A model generated the notes under the pieces. It saw nothing but the letters and a program-made list of their open reading frames with translations. It was not told the origin of the DNA and made no database searches. A stretch of DNA of 27,741 nt from JAGLQQ01 sp043806135 (GTDB taxonomy: Bacteria; Omnitrophota; Gorgyraeia; B26-G9). Numbering within the stretch: position 1 is the first letter of the stretch; each line of letters opens with the position of its first letter. The position numbers were made by a program, and so were the translations under genes. This document shows positions 6,775-14,296 of this stretch, one piece after another. The stretch is from positions 1-27,741 of the forward strand of contig JAZDHG010000082.1 in the NCBI GenBank assembly GCA_043806135.1, written 5' to 3'.

Positions 6775-9585
6775 TTAGTGTTTTTTTATGTGCTGCTTTA
6801 AATAAATTCCTGTAAAGGACTTTTTGTTCTGCATGATCAGTTCAGGCGTGCCGCTAGCGATTATTTCCCCTCCCTGTTCTCCGCCTTCAGGCCCGAGGTC
6901 AATAATATGATCCGCGGTTTTTATAACATCAAGATTATGCTCTATTACTAATACGGTATTTCCGTAATCCACCAAAGTATGCAATACCTTGAGCAGCTTA
7001 TCAATATCGGCAAAATGCAGTCCTGTGGTCGGCTCATCAAGGATATAAAGCGTTTTACCGGTAGCCCTCTTTGCAAGCTCAGTTGAGAGTTTAACCCGCT
7101 GCGCCTCTCCACCTGAGAGTGTAGTAGCTGCCTGTCCAAGCTGAATATATCCCAGTCCCACATCGTTTAAAACCTGGAGTTTTGAATTTACTTTAGGAAT
7201 ATTTTTAAATAATTCAAGCGCACCTGTTACAGTCAACTCCAGAACCTGCGCAATTGATTTGCCCTTGTATTTAACCTGTAGAGTCTGCTCATTATAGCGT
7301 CTGCCCTTGCATACTTCACAGGAAACATAAATATCCGGAAGGAAGTGCATTTCGATCTTTTTGATCCCGTCCCCCTGACAGGATTCGCAGCGCCCCCCTT
7401 TGACATTAAAACTAAACCGGCCGGGTTTGTAGCCGCGGATTTTTGATTCCGGAAGCTGCGCAAAAAACTCTCTGATGGGAGAAAAGATGCCCGTATATGT
7501 CGCAGGATTAGAACGCGGGGTCCTGCCGATCGGAGATTGGTCGATCACAATAACCTTATCGATATTTTCTATACCGTTTATTTTATTATGCTCACCCGGT
7601 TTTGCTTTAGACTTATACAGCTTTTTGGCCAAAGCCCGGTAAAGGATATCATCAATAAGCGTGGACTTGCCTGATCCGGAAACCCCGGTAACGCAAACAA
7701 AAAGTCCCAAAGGTATTTTCACATTTATGTTTTTTAAATTATGTTCCTGCGCCCCAAACACCTCAAGAAATTTTTTATTATCATGCACGCGTTTTTTAAA
7801 ATGCGGTATTATTTTCAAATCTCCTCTTATATATTGTGCCGTCAATGATTTTTTACATTTTAACACCTGCTTCAGGTTTCCCTCACAGACGATCTCTCCC
7901 CCTTCTCTGCCCGCGCCTGGTCCTAAATCCACAATATAATCCGCCGCCATGATCGTAGCCTCATCATGCTCAACAACAATCAGCGTATTACCCAGATCAC
8001 GCAATACTTTCAGTGTATCAAGAAGCTTATCATTATCCCGCTGATGCAGCCCTATGCTGGGCTCATCAAGAATGTAGATAACCCCTGTTAAGCGCGATCC
8101 GATCTGTGTAGCCAGCCTTATTCTTTGCGCCTCACCGCCGGAAAGAGTACTGCTTTGTCTATCGAGCGTTAAATAGCCAAGCCCGACATTGTCCATAAAT
8201 TCAAGGCGCTGTCTTATCTCCTTTAGCACCTGATGCGCGATGAGCTTTTCCTTTTCATTTAAGGTTAAATCTCTAAAGAATTCTCCCGCTTTAGTGACCG
8301 AAAGCTTTGCTGCCTCATATATGGAAATATCTCCTACTTTTACAGCCAGGCTTTCAGGACGCAGCCTTGCCCCCTTACATGCAGGACAAGGAAGATTGCT
8401 CATATATTTATTTATTTCCTCTTTTCTAAACTCACTATCTGTGGTCTTGAATAATCGCTCAAGATTAGGGATAATCCCCTCAAAAGGTTTACCCCAAACA
8501 ACTACATTTTCATCTCCGTATAGAATTAATTCCTGAATATTTTTCGGCAGTTTTTTAAACGGAACATCCGGGCTGAAACCCACTTTAGCCGCACAATCGT
8601 ATAAAAGACTGCGGTAATACATAATATATCCCTTACCTCCCCTGCGCCACGGCTCAAGCGCGCCCTCACGCAAAGTTTTATTCCTGTCCGGTACAACAAG
8701 GTCTTCATCTATCTCCACTTTTGTGCCCAAACCGCCGCAGGCAGTACATGCACCATAGGGGCTGTTGAAGGAAAACATTCTCGGCTGGAATTCTTCATAA
8801 TTGATCCCGCAATGCGTACAGGCATAGATCTCGCTGAATATCATTTCCCTCATCTTCTCAAGGCTGGTCTCAACACCGATTATCAGTGTACCCTTACCCA
8901 CTTTCAATGCTGTCTCTACAGAATCACTAAGGCGTTTTTTAATATCCGGCCGCAATATAAGTCTGTCCACGACCACCTCAATTGAGTGGTTTTTCTTTTT
9001 ATCCAGATCTATCGGCTCGTTGATATCATAGATCTTATCATCAACCCGCACCCGGACAAAACCGGATTTAGCCACTTCTTCAAAAATTTTACGATACTCT
9101 CCCTTGCGCCCTCTTATTAAAGGCGCAAGAACATATAGCTTCGATTCCGCAGGTAATTTTAATATCTGATCAACTATCTGCTGAGAAGATTGCTGGGTGA
9201 TCTTTCTTGCGCATTTATAGCAATAGGCAATGCCGATGCGGGAGAATAACAGCCTCATGTAATCATAAATCTCTGTTTGCGTGGCTACAGTTGATCGGGG
9301 ATTGCCTCCGGCAACTCTCTGCTCAATGGCGATCGCAGGTGAAAGCCCTTCTATATACTCCACATCCGGCTTATGCAGCTGCTCCAGGAACTGGCGGGCA
9401 TAAGCGGAAAGACTTTCCACATAGCGGCGCTGGCCTTCGGCATAGATCGTATCGAATGCAAGAGACGATTTTCCCGAGCCGGATAATCCGGTGATCACAA
9501 TCAGGCTGTTGCGCGGTAATTGCAGGTCAATAGATTTGAGGTTATGCTCTTTTGCCCCTTTAATAGTAATAAATTTTTGGTGCAT
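6775..9585 (-). CDS. uvrA: Excinuclease ABC subunit A
   Basis: UvrA is the damage-recognition ATPase of nucleotide excision repair; it loads UvrB on lesions. The 936-residue protein has the complete double ABC layout: Walker A GLSGSGKS (33-40), zinc module CTHCGINYEEF...CTACG (about 270-300), signature LSGGEAQRIRLATQ with Walker B YILDEPSIGLH, then a second Walker A GVSGSGKST, a second zinc finger CESCQGDG...CEVCKG, LSGGEAQRVKLSTE and YILDEPTTGLH. Length equals the family norm (about 940). The open frame reaches 9771, but those first 62 codons translate the intergenic repeat arm; the true start is ATG at 9585 (MHQKFITIKGAKEHNLKSID). A good promoter lies 40-70 bp upstream. Confidence 0.98.
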   Translation of the reverse strand: MHQKFITIKGAKEHNLKSIDLQLPRNSLIVITGLSGSGKSSLAFDTIYAEGQRRYVESLSAYARQFLEQLHKPDVEYIEGLSPAIAIEQRVAGGNPRSTVATQTEIYDYMRLLFSRIGIAYCYKCARKITQQSSQQIVDQILKLPAESKLYVLAPLIRGRKGEYRKIFEEVAKSGFVRVRVDDKIYDINEPIDLDKKKNHSIEVVVDRLILRPDIKKRLSDSVETALKVGKGTLIIGVETSLEKMREMIFSEIYACTHCGINYEEFQPRMFSFNSPYGACTACGGLGTKVEIDEDLVVPDRNKTLREGALEPWRRGGKGYIMYYRSLLYDCAAKVGFSPDVPFKKLPKNIQELILYGDENVVVWGKPFEGIIPNLERLFKTTDSEFRKEEINKYMSNLPCPACKGARLRPESLAVKVGDISIYEAAKLSVTKAGEFFRDLTLNEKEKLIAHQVLKEIRQRLEFMDNVGLGYLTLDRQSSTLSGGEAQRIRLATQIGSRLTGVIYILDEPSIGLHQRDNDKLLDTLKVLRDLGNTLIVVEHDEATIMAADYIVDLGPGAGREGGEIVCEGNLKQVLKCKKSLTAQYIRGDLKIIPHFKKRVHDNKKFLEVFGAQEHNLKNINVKIPLGLFVCVTGVSGSGKSTLIDDILYRALAKKLYKSKAKPGEHNKINGIENIDKVIVIDQSPIGRTPRSNPATYTGIFSPIREFFAQLPESKIRGYKPGRFSFNVKGGRCESCQGDGIKKIEMHFLPDIYVSCEVCKGRRYNEQTLQVKYKGKSIAQVLELTVTGALELFKNIPKVNSKLQVLNDVGLGYIQLGQAATTLSGGEAQRVKLSTELAKRATGKTLYILDEPTTGLHFADIDKLLKVLHTLVDYGNTVLVIEHNLDVIKTADHIIDLGPEGGEQGGEIIASGTPELIMQNKKSFTGIYLKQHIKKH

Positions 9586-9624
9586 AATATTCTCGTTTTT
9601 TATAGTTAAATTGAGGTGAAATAT

Positions 9625-9653
9625 ATAGTAGCATAAAGGATAGGCTGAGGCAA
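9625..9653 (-). promoter_or_regulatory. Predicted uvrA promoter (extended -10)
   Basis: Minus strand: TTGCCT (9653-9648), exactly 17 bp, TACTAT (9630-9625) preceded by TGC (extended -10 TGn). Transcription would start near 9618, leaving a leader of about 33 bases. I see no LexA-like operator. Confidence 0.6.
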
Positions 9654-9672
9654 TGATAATAGAGCAGCTTAG

Positions 9673-9902
9673 GGGCGATGCCTGCCCCAGATGAAGCGTC
9701 CCCCAGCCTTCATTTCCTTTTGGCGTCAAAAGGTAACGAAGCAAAGGAAAACCGCCCCCAAGAAACAGCACTAATTTTCTAATAAGTTAGCCTCAAGGGT
9801 AAACTGCCGAAAAGGCAATCCTGCCTTACGGCGCTACAACATCCTGTCTCCGCCCCTTCGTCTAACTTAAAGAAAAATAACGTGCTTGGTTTCAAAGGGG
9901 GA
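9673..9902 (+). repeat. Left inverted arm of accessory element, three stem-loops
   Basis: The arm matches 11850-12084 in inverted orientation. Blocks: GGGGC/GCCCC hairpin (9673-9689); a 58-bp block at 9701-9758, 49/58 identical to the other arm, containing the hairpin CCTTTTG-GCGT-CAAAAGG (9716-9733); a 30-bp block at 9806-9835, 29/30 identical, which folds as GCCG..AAGGCA/TGCCTT.CGGC with a 4-base loop; then a more diverged A-rich block to about 9902. It begins 20 bp upstream of the uvrA -35. It explains the false N-terminal extension of the uvrA frame. Confidence 0.85.
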
Positions 9903-10034
9903 GACAAAAACAGAACCTAAATAGCGAAGAATTACAAAAAGGCGGAGAGTGAAGGATTCGTTAAGGGAATTTTTCATAACTCCTTATTGTATAGTAGATT
10001 ACAACTTAAGTGCAGAGATGCCAAGAAGTTAGTG

Positions 10035-10054
10035 TTTATACAATTTTATACAAT
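10035..10054 (+). repeat. Exact tandem repeat of TTTATACAAT
   Basis: Two perfect adjacent copies of the 10-mer TTTATACAAT, followed by ATTGG. They lie between the left outer arm and the left 15-bp inverted repeat. Spacing of one helical turn would suit a protein-binding site. Confidence 0.6.
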
Positions 10055-10090
10055 ATTGGAAAGCAATTTACAAACTATTCACCTTGGATG

Positions 10091-10105
10091 GGCACTGTTT
10101 GGGCA
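10091..10105 (+). repeat. Left 15-bp inner inverted repeat
   Basis: GGCACTGTTTGGGCA matches GGCAATGTTTGGGCA (reverse complement of 11820-11834) at 14 of 15 positions. It includes a short direct repeat, GGGCAC at 10090-10095 and 10101-10106. It ends 4 bp before the stop codon of the 375-residue gene. Confidence 0.7.
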
Positions 10106-10109
10106 CAAA

Positions 10110-11237
10110 TTATTCTTCAGTTTGAGTATAAGATTCTCTTGTTTTTGCGTCTACATCTTCAAAAATAGAATCCAAGTCTATATCTTGAACGGCTTGAAGT
10201 TTTCTATAAATAACGGAGTGATGTTTTTCTTTGGTCTTATCTGTTCTCTTCATTACAAACACCCTGTCATCGGTTTTTTTTAAAATTCTTTGCTTAACAA
10301 GTCTTCTATCAATATCTTTTTGTAAAAGCCTGATAAAGGGGATACTATTCTCTTTTCCCAAAAGATAAAAGATTTCTGCCCCTTCCTTGATACCTTTTTT
10401 TATCCTTTTCAGATATGGTCTAATATTATTGGTATTGATGTTGCCAACATTAGCAAATAGAACAACTCGTATTTTTAAATATCGATGCACGAATTCAAAA
10501 TCTGCAGGTTCTAAGAATTCCCCTTTAGCATCAGCAATAGGTGTATGTGCTAATTTTATAACATATGAAAGAAATTCATCAATTTCCTGTTTAATTTCTT
10601 CTGTTGGAATTGTCCCCCCTACTGTTTTACCCAAAAACTTCATTTCTCGGAGGAACAGTCTGCTAAAATAACCTTTATCCTGAAGAAATTCTATACCCTT
10701 ACAATATGTTTGTAACTCAATATCATTTGCAGTTTGCGGAAATAGAATAACATTATTAAAGTAATCAATTTCTTGTTCTTCCGCCTCTTCTTCAAACATT
10801 GTTTTTGCTACCATCAAGTCTATAGCATTATTTAATTTTTGCTTAATGTAAGGTCTTGCTTGCCTAACAAGTGTTTCTGCAATGTAAATCAAGGTGGCTA
10901 CTGAAAGATTTTTGTACATATTCCCTGCACAATCCATTTTTATTATTAACTTATCATCCTTAAAAAATGCATCTAAATTTTCTTTTTCTACCCATTTTAT
11001 TTGAACTTTACACTGGTTTTTTTCTCCGATATCCCTTGCTGTGTTTTTTGCGAAACTGTTAATTCTCCCTTGGAGGTTATTGCTTAAAAAGATTTTTTGA
11101 ATATTTTTATGCACGCCGATAAATGGCTTGAAACACATTGCTTTTATTTTTTCATATTTGTCATAGTTTTCCAGTAACCACAAGCCACCTGTTACAATTC
11201 CTACTGAAACCCCCAAATTAACTAGCCAATCACTCAT
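10110..11237 (-). CDS. Unrecognised membrane-anchored protein, 375 aa
   Basis: I do not recognise this protein. It has one hydrophobic segment at residues 5-22 (LVNLGVSVGIVTGGLWLL), predicting an N-terminal signal anchor. A soluble domain of about 340 residues follows, rich in Lys and Glu. Visible patterns are DDKLIIKMDCAGNMYKNLSV (about 91-110), RQARPYIKQKLNNAIDLMVAK (about 124-144), an acidic EEEAEEQEID, and a basic, probably helical end (YLKRIKKGIKEG; RLVKQRILKKTDD). There are no Walker, HNH, protease or kinase motifs that I can see. It overlaps the upstream zinc-ribbon gene by 8 bp (ATGAGTGA), a sign of translational coupling, and AAGGA lies 10 bases before its ATG. Base composition is clearly more AT-rich than uvrA and opgGH, in line with acquired DNA. 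Confidence 0.75.
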   Translation of the reverse strand: MSDWLVNLGVSVGIVTGGLWLLENYDKYEKIKAMCFKPFIGVHKNIQKIFLSNNLQGRINSFAKNTARDIGEKNQCKVQIKWVEKENLDAFFKDDKLIIKMDCAGNMYKNLSVATLIYIAETLVRQARPYIKQKLNNAIDLMVAKTMFEEEAEEQEIDYFNNVILFPQTANDIELQTYCKGIEFLQDKGYFSRLFLREMKFLGKTVGGTIPTEEIKQEIDEFLSYVIKLAHTPIADAKGEFLEPADFEFVHRYLKIRVVLFANVGNINTNNIRPYLKRIKKGIKEGAEIFYLLGKENSIPFIRLLQKDIDRRLVKQRILKKTDDRVFVMKRTDKTKEKHHSVIYRKLQAVQDIDLDSIFEDVDAKTRESYTQTEE

Positions 11238-11466
11238 ATCTTGTCGTCCTTTTTTTTATAACGACCTCGTAACATTCACTATTACCACAGCAGAGTTTTA
11301 CCTGTTTGTCTTCCGGATAAATACAACTAATCTCTTGCACCAATATTTTTTTCTGACATATAGAGCAAGAATACTTTCCTGCTTTAACTGCTTCTAAGAT
11401 TTTTAGGTTTGCAAGACATTGTTCAATATCATCTGAGTGTACTGCTTTTATTTTATCAATCGCCAT
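11230..11466 (-). CDS. Small zinc-ribbon-like protein
   Basis: A 78-residue protein of unknown function. The N-terminal half (MAIDKIKAVHSDDIEQCLAN) is predicted helical; the C-terminal half has Cys residues spaced CSICQKK ... EISCIYPEDK ... LCCGNSECYE, which could bind one zinc in a ribbon or finger. The open frame begins with a GTG at 11478, but ATG at 11466 has an ideal GGAGG 5 bases upstream and the GTG lies inside that Shine-Dalgarno region. It overlaps the 375-residue gene by 8 bp and follows the HTH gene after 70 bp, so the three form one minus-strand operon. A nucleic-acid-binding or regulatory partner role is only inference from the cysteine pattern. Confidence 0.65.
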   Translation of the reverse strand: MAIDKIKAVHSDDIEQCLANLKILEAVKAGKYSCSICQKKILVQEISCIYPEDKQVKLCCGNSECYEVVIKKRTTRYE

Positions 11467-11536
11467 TCTCGCCTCCACTTTCCTTGTAAATATATTACGC
11501 CCCTATTTTCATCAAGTCAAATTAAATGTCTAATAT

Positions 11537-11740
11537 TTAGCCTGGCAGATTTATTTTATACCTGCTTCTGCCCTTTTTTTGTCTTTGTTCTATCCATTTT
11601 TCTAAGGTCTTCTCTTTAAACCTTAGTCTTGTCCCCAACTTAATATATGGGACAAATCCATAATGAACCCACTTATAAACCAATGCTTGGCTTACTTGCA
11701 AAAGCTCACAAACTTGAGGAACTGTCAGTAGTTTTTCCAC
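11537..11740 (-). CDS. Excisionase/AlpA-like helix-turn-helix protein
   Basis: The 67-residue protein fits the small excisionase-family (MerR-like) DNA-binding domain: LLTVPQVCELLQVSQALVYKWV is the helix-turn-helix (about residues 4-25), VPYIKLGTRLRFKEKTLEKWI the wing and final helix (about 30-50), then a basic tail QRQKKGRSRYK. Such proteins control excision of integrated elements or act as AlpA-type activators. The only possible start is GTG at 11740, since a TAA lies two codons upstream; AAGG just before it is too close for a normal Shine-Dalgarno, so translation may be weak or leaderless. It is the first gene of the cassette. No integrase or transposase accompanies it in this window. Confidence 0.78.
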   Translation of the reverse strand: MEKLLTVPQVCELLQVSQALVYKWVHYGFVPYIKLGTRLRFKEKTLEKWIEQRQKKGRSRYKINLPG

Positions 11741-11819
11741 GCCTTAGAATACCCCATTCTCCACTTGATAAACATAACTTATTTTACTTTAAATTGTTAC
11801 AGCTTTGAAGAAGATTTTC

Positions 11820-11834
11820 TGCCCAAACATTGCC
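11820..11834 (-). repeat. Right 15-bp inner inverted repeat
   Basis: Reverse complement reads GGCAATGTTTGGGCA and pairs with 10091-10105 (14/15). Together they bound a 1744-bp cassette holding the three minus-strand genes, with the HTH gene starting 80 bp inside this end. Confidence 0.7.
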
Positions 11835-11849
11835 TTTTTCCTAACATCC

Positions 11850-12084
11850 CCTTTTGAAATATACGCTGTTTTTTCTTTTATTTAGGTGAATAGCCGGAGG
11901 CATGGATGCCGGAGCGCCGTAAGGCAGGACTGCCTTTTCGGCGGTGATCCGCCAAAGGCGGAGAAGCAATGAACCTAAATAATTAGAAAAAAAGCAGGAT
12001 TTCATTGGGGCGGTTTTTCTTTGCTTCGTTTCTTTTGTCCGCACAAAAGAAATGAAGGCTGGGGTCTAAGGGGCGGCACAGCCC
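11850..12084 (-). repeat. Right inverted arm of accessory element, three stem-loops
   Basis: Inverted counterpart of 9673-9902. From the outside inwards: GGGGC/GCCCC hairpin (12068-12084); the 58-bp block 12007-12064 with hairpin CTTTTGT-GCGG-ACAAAAG (12032-12049, extended by one pair to 12031/12050); an extra small hairpin CCGCC-TTT-GGCGG near 11950; the 30-bp block 11913-11942 whose single difference from the left arm falls in the hairpin loop; then a diverged A-rich stretch. The outer end is about 40 bp from the stop of the glycosyltransferase remnant. Confidence 0.85.
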
Positions 12085-12123
12085 CTTTGCGTGAAAGCAA
12101 AAAAACAGAATAACTTCCCCGGA

Positions 12124-12606
12124 TTATGTATTGCCAAATTCCTGATATAAATTCACAACAGCTTTTGCAATATTTTTACGAGAATAACTTTCCTCTACCA
12201 TTCTTCTTCCTACTGTTCCCATTCGTTCTCTCAACTTATCATCAGGAAAAAGTTGGATAACGCGTGAGGCCAGCTCTTCATATCCTTTTTGCGGTATCAC
12301 AAACCAGTTGATCCCATCCTGGATTATCTCCGGCATTCCCCCGGCCTTAGTAACAATCATCGGCTTAGCCGAGGCCATTGCCTCAAGCATAGTAAGCCCA
12401 AACGGCTCAAATGCAGTGGAAGGATATACAGCTACTAAACAAGCGGCATAGAGCAGCGGCATGTCATCCAGCACATAAGAATCAATAAAGAACATTTTCC
12501 CACTCAACTTTCCACTCTTGTAATAACTTTTTAACATTCCTTCTTTTTTATCATTCTTATATGTTTTAAGGGAATTAGAAATATAAGTTATGGAATCATG
12601 CGCGTA
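12124..12606 (-). pseudogene. 5'-truncated GT4-family glycosyltransferase
   Basis: Only the nucleotide-sugar-binding C-terminal half of a GT4 (Glycos_transf_1) enzyme is left. It shows the family core FFIDSYVLDDMPLLYAAC, YPSTAFEPFGLTMLEAMASA (the E-x7-E donor-binding motif) and GGMPEIIQDGINWF. Complete enzymes have 350-400 residues; this frame is open for only 160 codons, with the first ATG at 12537 giving 137 residues, and a TAA at 12609-12607 closes it upstream. The residues before the ATG (YKNDKKEG) still look like the linker of the family, so the break lies near 12606. No acceptor-binding N-terminal domain exists in the following 120 bp. The remnant touches the right arm of the accessory element on one side and divergent opgG on the other. 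Confidence 0.75.
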
Positions 12607-12639
12607 TTAATGATAAAATAACTGCATTATCCGGCATAA

Positions 12640-12667
12640 TTGCATATTATTATTTTAAGAATAAAAT
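12640..12667 (+). promoter_or_regulatory. Possible opgGH promoter
   Basis: TTGCAT (12640-12645), 16-bp spacer, TAAAAT (12662-12667), about 65 bp before the opgG ATG. The surrounding DNA is very AT-rich, so chance matches are likely. Confidence 0.3.
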
Positions 12668-12731
12668 TAAGAGATCAGCATATATTACCAACCACAGCTA
12701 AAAAATAGTCTGGAAATATTTTATTATATTT

Positions 12732-14276
12732 ATGATAAGTTTTATTTTCCATAAAAGAACTTTTTTTTTCTCATGCATTGCTCTGCTGCTTTGGGCTATG
12801 ACAAGCCAAGCCGCGCCCATGAAGCCCACTCGGTTTAAGGATGTGGTCGCAAAAGCGCAAATGCTCTCAGAAAATCCTTTTCTCGAAACTAGCAACAATG
12901 TACCTGCTGAGCTTAAAAAAATAGGTTACGATGAATGGCGGGATATCCGCTTTAACCCGACCAAAAGCTTGTGGGCAGAAAAGCCTTTCAGCGTTCAATT
13001 TTTCCACCTCGGTAGTCTGTATCAAGAATCAGTGATCATTAATTCCGTTAACAAGGACAATACCACGAATATTCCTTTTTCTCTGGATCTTTTTGACTAC
13101 ACGCAGAGCGCTCACAACAGACTGCTATCAACTGGTCTGGGCTTTGCCGGATTCAGAGTTCACTATCCGATAAACTCTGCTGAATACGCTGATGAGCTTA
13201 TTTCTTTTCTTGGAGCTAGCTATTTCCGCGCTCTGGGCAAAAACTTAGCCTACGGTATATCCGCCCGCGGCCTTGCCATAGATATCGCTGAACTCACTGG
13301 AGAAGAATTTCCTTACTTTCGTGAATTCTGGATCATTGATCCTGCTCCCAAAGCCAAAGAAATCTCTTTTTACGCATTACTGGAAAGCAAAAGCCTGACC
13401 GGCGCGTACTCCTTTGTCGTTCACCCAGGAGAAGAAACACTGGTCAAGGTTAAAAGCGTTATTTTCTTCCGCAAAAAAATTAGAAAACTGGGTATAGCGC
13501 CCCTGACCTCTATGTTCTTCTGCGGCGAAAATACAAAAACCAGAATCAGCATTGACTTTAGACCGGAAGTGCATGATTCAGACGGTCTGCTGATCCAGGA
13601 GCCCTCCGGAGAATGGATCTGGCATCCGCTGATTAATCCGGAAAACCTTTTAATCAACAGTTTCAGCGGAAGCCAGCCAACAGGTTTTGGTCTGTTCCAA
13701 CGCGATATGAACTTTGACCACTACCAGGATCTTGAGGCGCGTTATGATAAACGCCCCAGCATCTGGATCTCCCCAATAAGCGAATGGGGTCCCGGACACC
13801 TTGAACTGCTTCAGATCCCCACTGAAAATGAATATAACGATAATATCAGTGCTTATTGGGTAATTGATAAATCTTTTGAACCCGGAGAATCATTTGAATA
13901 TGCCTATACAATGAACTGGCATGCCGGCAACCGCAAAAGATCTGCCCTGGCCTCAGTAGAATCAACCCGGATCGTAGCCAAACCCGAAAGCATTATGTTC
14001 ATTATTGAATTTCTTCTTGATCCCTTGCAAAAGGATTCTTCGGCCAAAGATATTTCCGCGGATATTCAACTTAACGGACACAGCATCACTGACAGTCAGG
14101 TTATTGAAAACACGGTGACACACGGCTGGCGGCTTATCATTCATGTTGATCTTGATAAAGAAGGCATACTCGATAAAATGCTTTCTAAGCATAACCCCCC
14201 CCTGGAATTGCGGGCTTTTCTAAAAAAAGAGAATATTCCGGTAACGGAAACATGGAGTTATACTTATCAGCCTTAG
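12732..14276 (+). CDS. opgG: Periplasmic glucan biosynthesis protein OpgG/MdoG
   Basis: OpgG is a periplasmic protein needed to make osmoregulated periplasmic glucans, thought to modify the beta-glucan backbone delivered by OpgH. The 514-residue length matches E. coli OpgG (511). A signal peptide is evident: HKRTFFF, hydrophobic core CIALLLWAM, cleavage near SQAA-PMK (about residue 28). The mature part carries MdoG-family patterns such as YDEWRDIRFNP (about 65-75), GLGFAGFRVHYPIN, FLGASYFRALG, YGISARGLAID and GEEFPYFREFWI. The acidic SEWGPGHLELLQIPTENEYNDNISAYW region is also typical. No Shine-Dalgarno precedes ATG 12732. opgH follows after 20 bp. The GC content exceeds that of the neighbouring accessory cassette. 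Confidence 0.96.
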   Translation: MISFIFHKRTFFFSCIALLLWAMTSQAAPMKPTRFKDVVAKAQMLSENPFLETSNNVPAELKKIGYDEWRDIRFNPTKSLWAEKPFSVQFFHLGSLYQESVIINSVNKDNTTNIPFSLDLFDYTQSAHNRLLSTGLGFAGFRVHYPINSAEYADELISFLGASYFRALGKNLAYGISARGLAIDIAELTGEEFPYFREFWIIDPAPKAKEISFYALLESKSLTGAYSFVVHPGEETLVKVKSVIFFRKKIRKLGIAPLTSMFFCGENTKTRISIDFRPEVHDSDGLLIQEPSGEWIWHPLINPENLLINSFSGSQPTGFGLFQRDMNFDHYQDLEARYDKRPSIWISPISEWGPGHLELLQIPTENEYNDNISAYWVIDKSFEPGESFEYAYTMNWHAGNRKRSALASVESTRIVAKPESIMFIIEFLLDPLQKDSSAKDISADIQLNGHSITDSQVIENTVTHGWRLIIHVDLDKEGILDKMLSKHNPPLELRAFLKKENIPVTETWSYTYQP

Positions 14277-14296
14277 AATAACCTTTTAAAGGTCTT

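Noticed and set aside
9586..9771. N-terminal extension of uvrA by 62 codons
   Set aside because: It translates the left repeat arm and the promoter region; UvrA homology begins at ATG 9585 and the length is then normal.
9987..10283. 98-codon plus-strand frame near the cassette, possible integrase remnant
   Set aside because: No recombinase motif (R..HxxR..Y) is visible and most of it is antisense to the 375-residue gene.
11741..11760. Leaderless promoter for the HTH gene
   Set aside because: TATTCT is 5 bases before GTG, but no -35-like hexamer exists at 16-18 bp.
11841..12044. 67-codon frame on the minus strand
   Set aside because: It lies inside the right repeat arm, has no ribosome binding site, and reads through hairpin DNA.
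12717..12731. Leaderless promoter for opgG
   Set aside because: TATTAT/TATATT lie only 1-4 bases before the ATG and no -35 is at the correct distance; the DNA is AT-rich.
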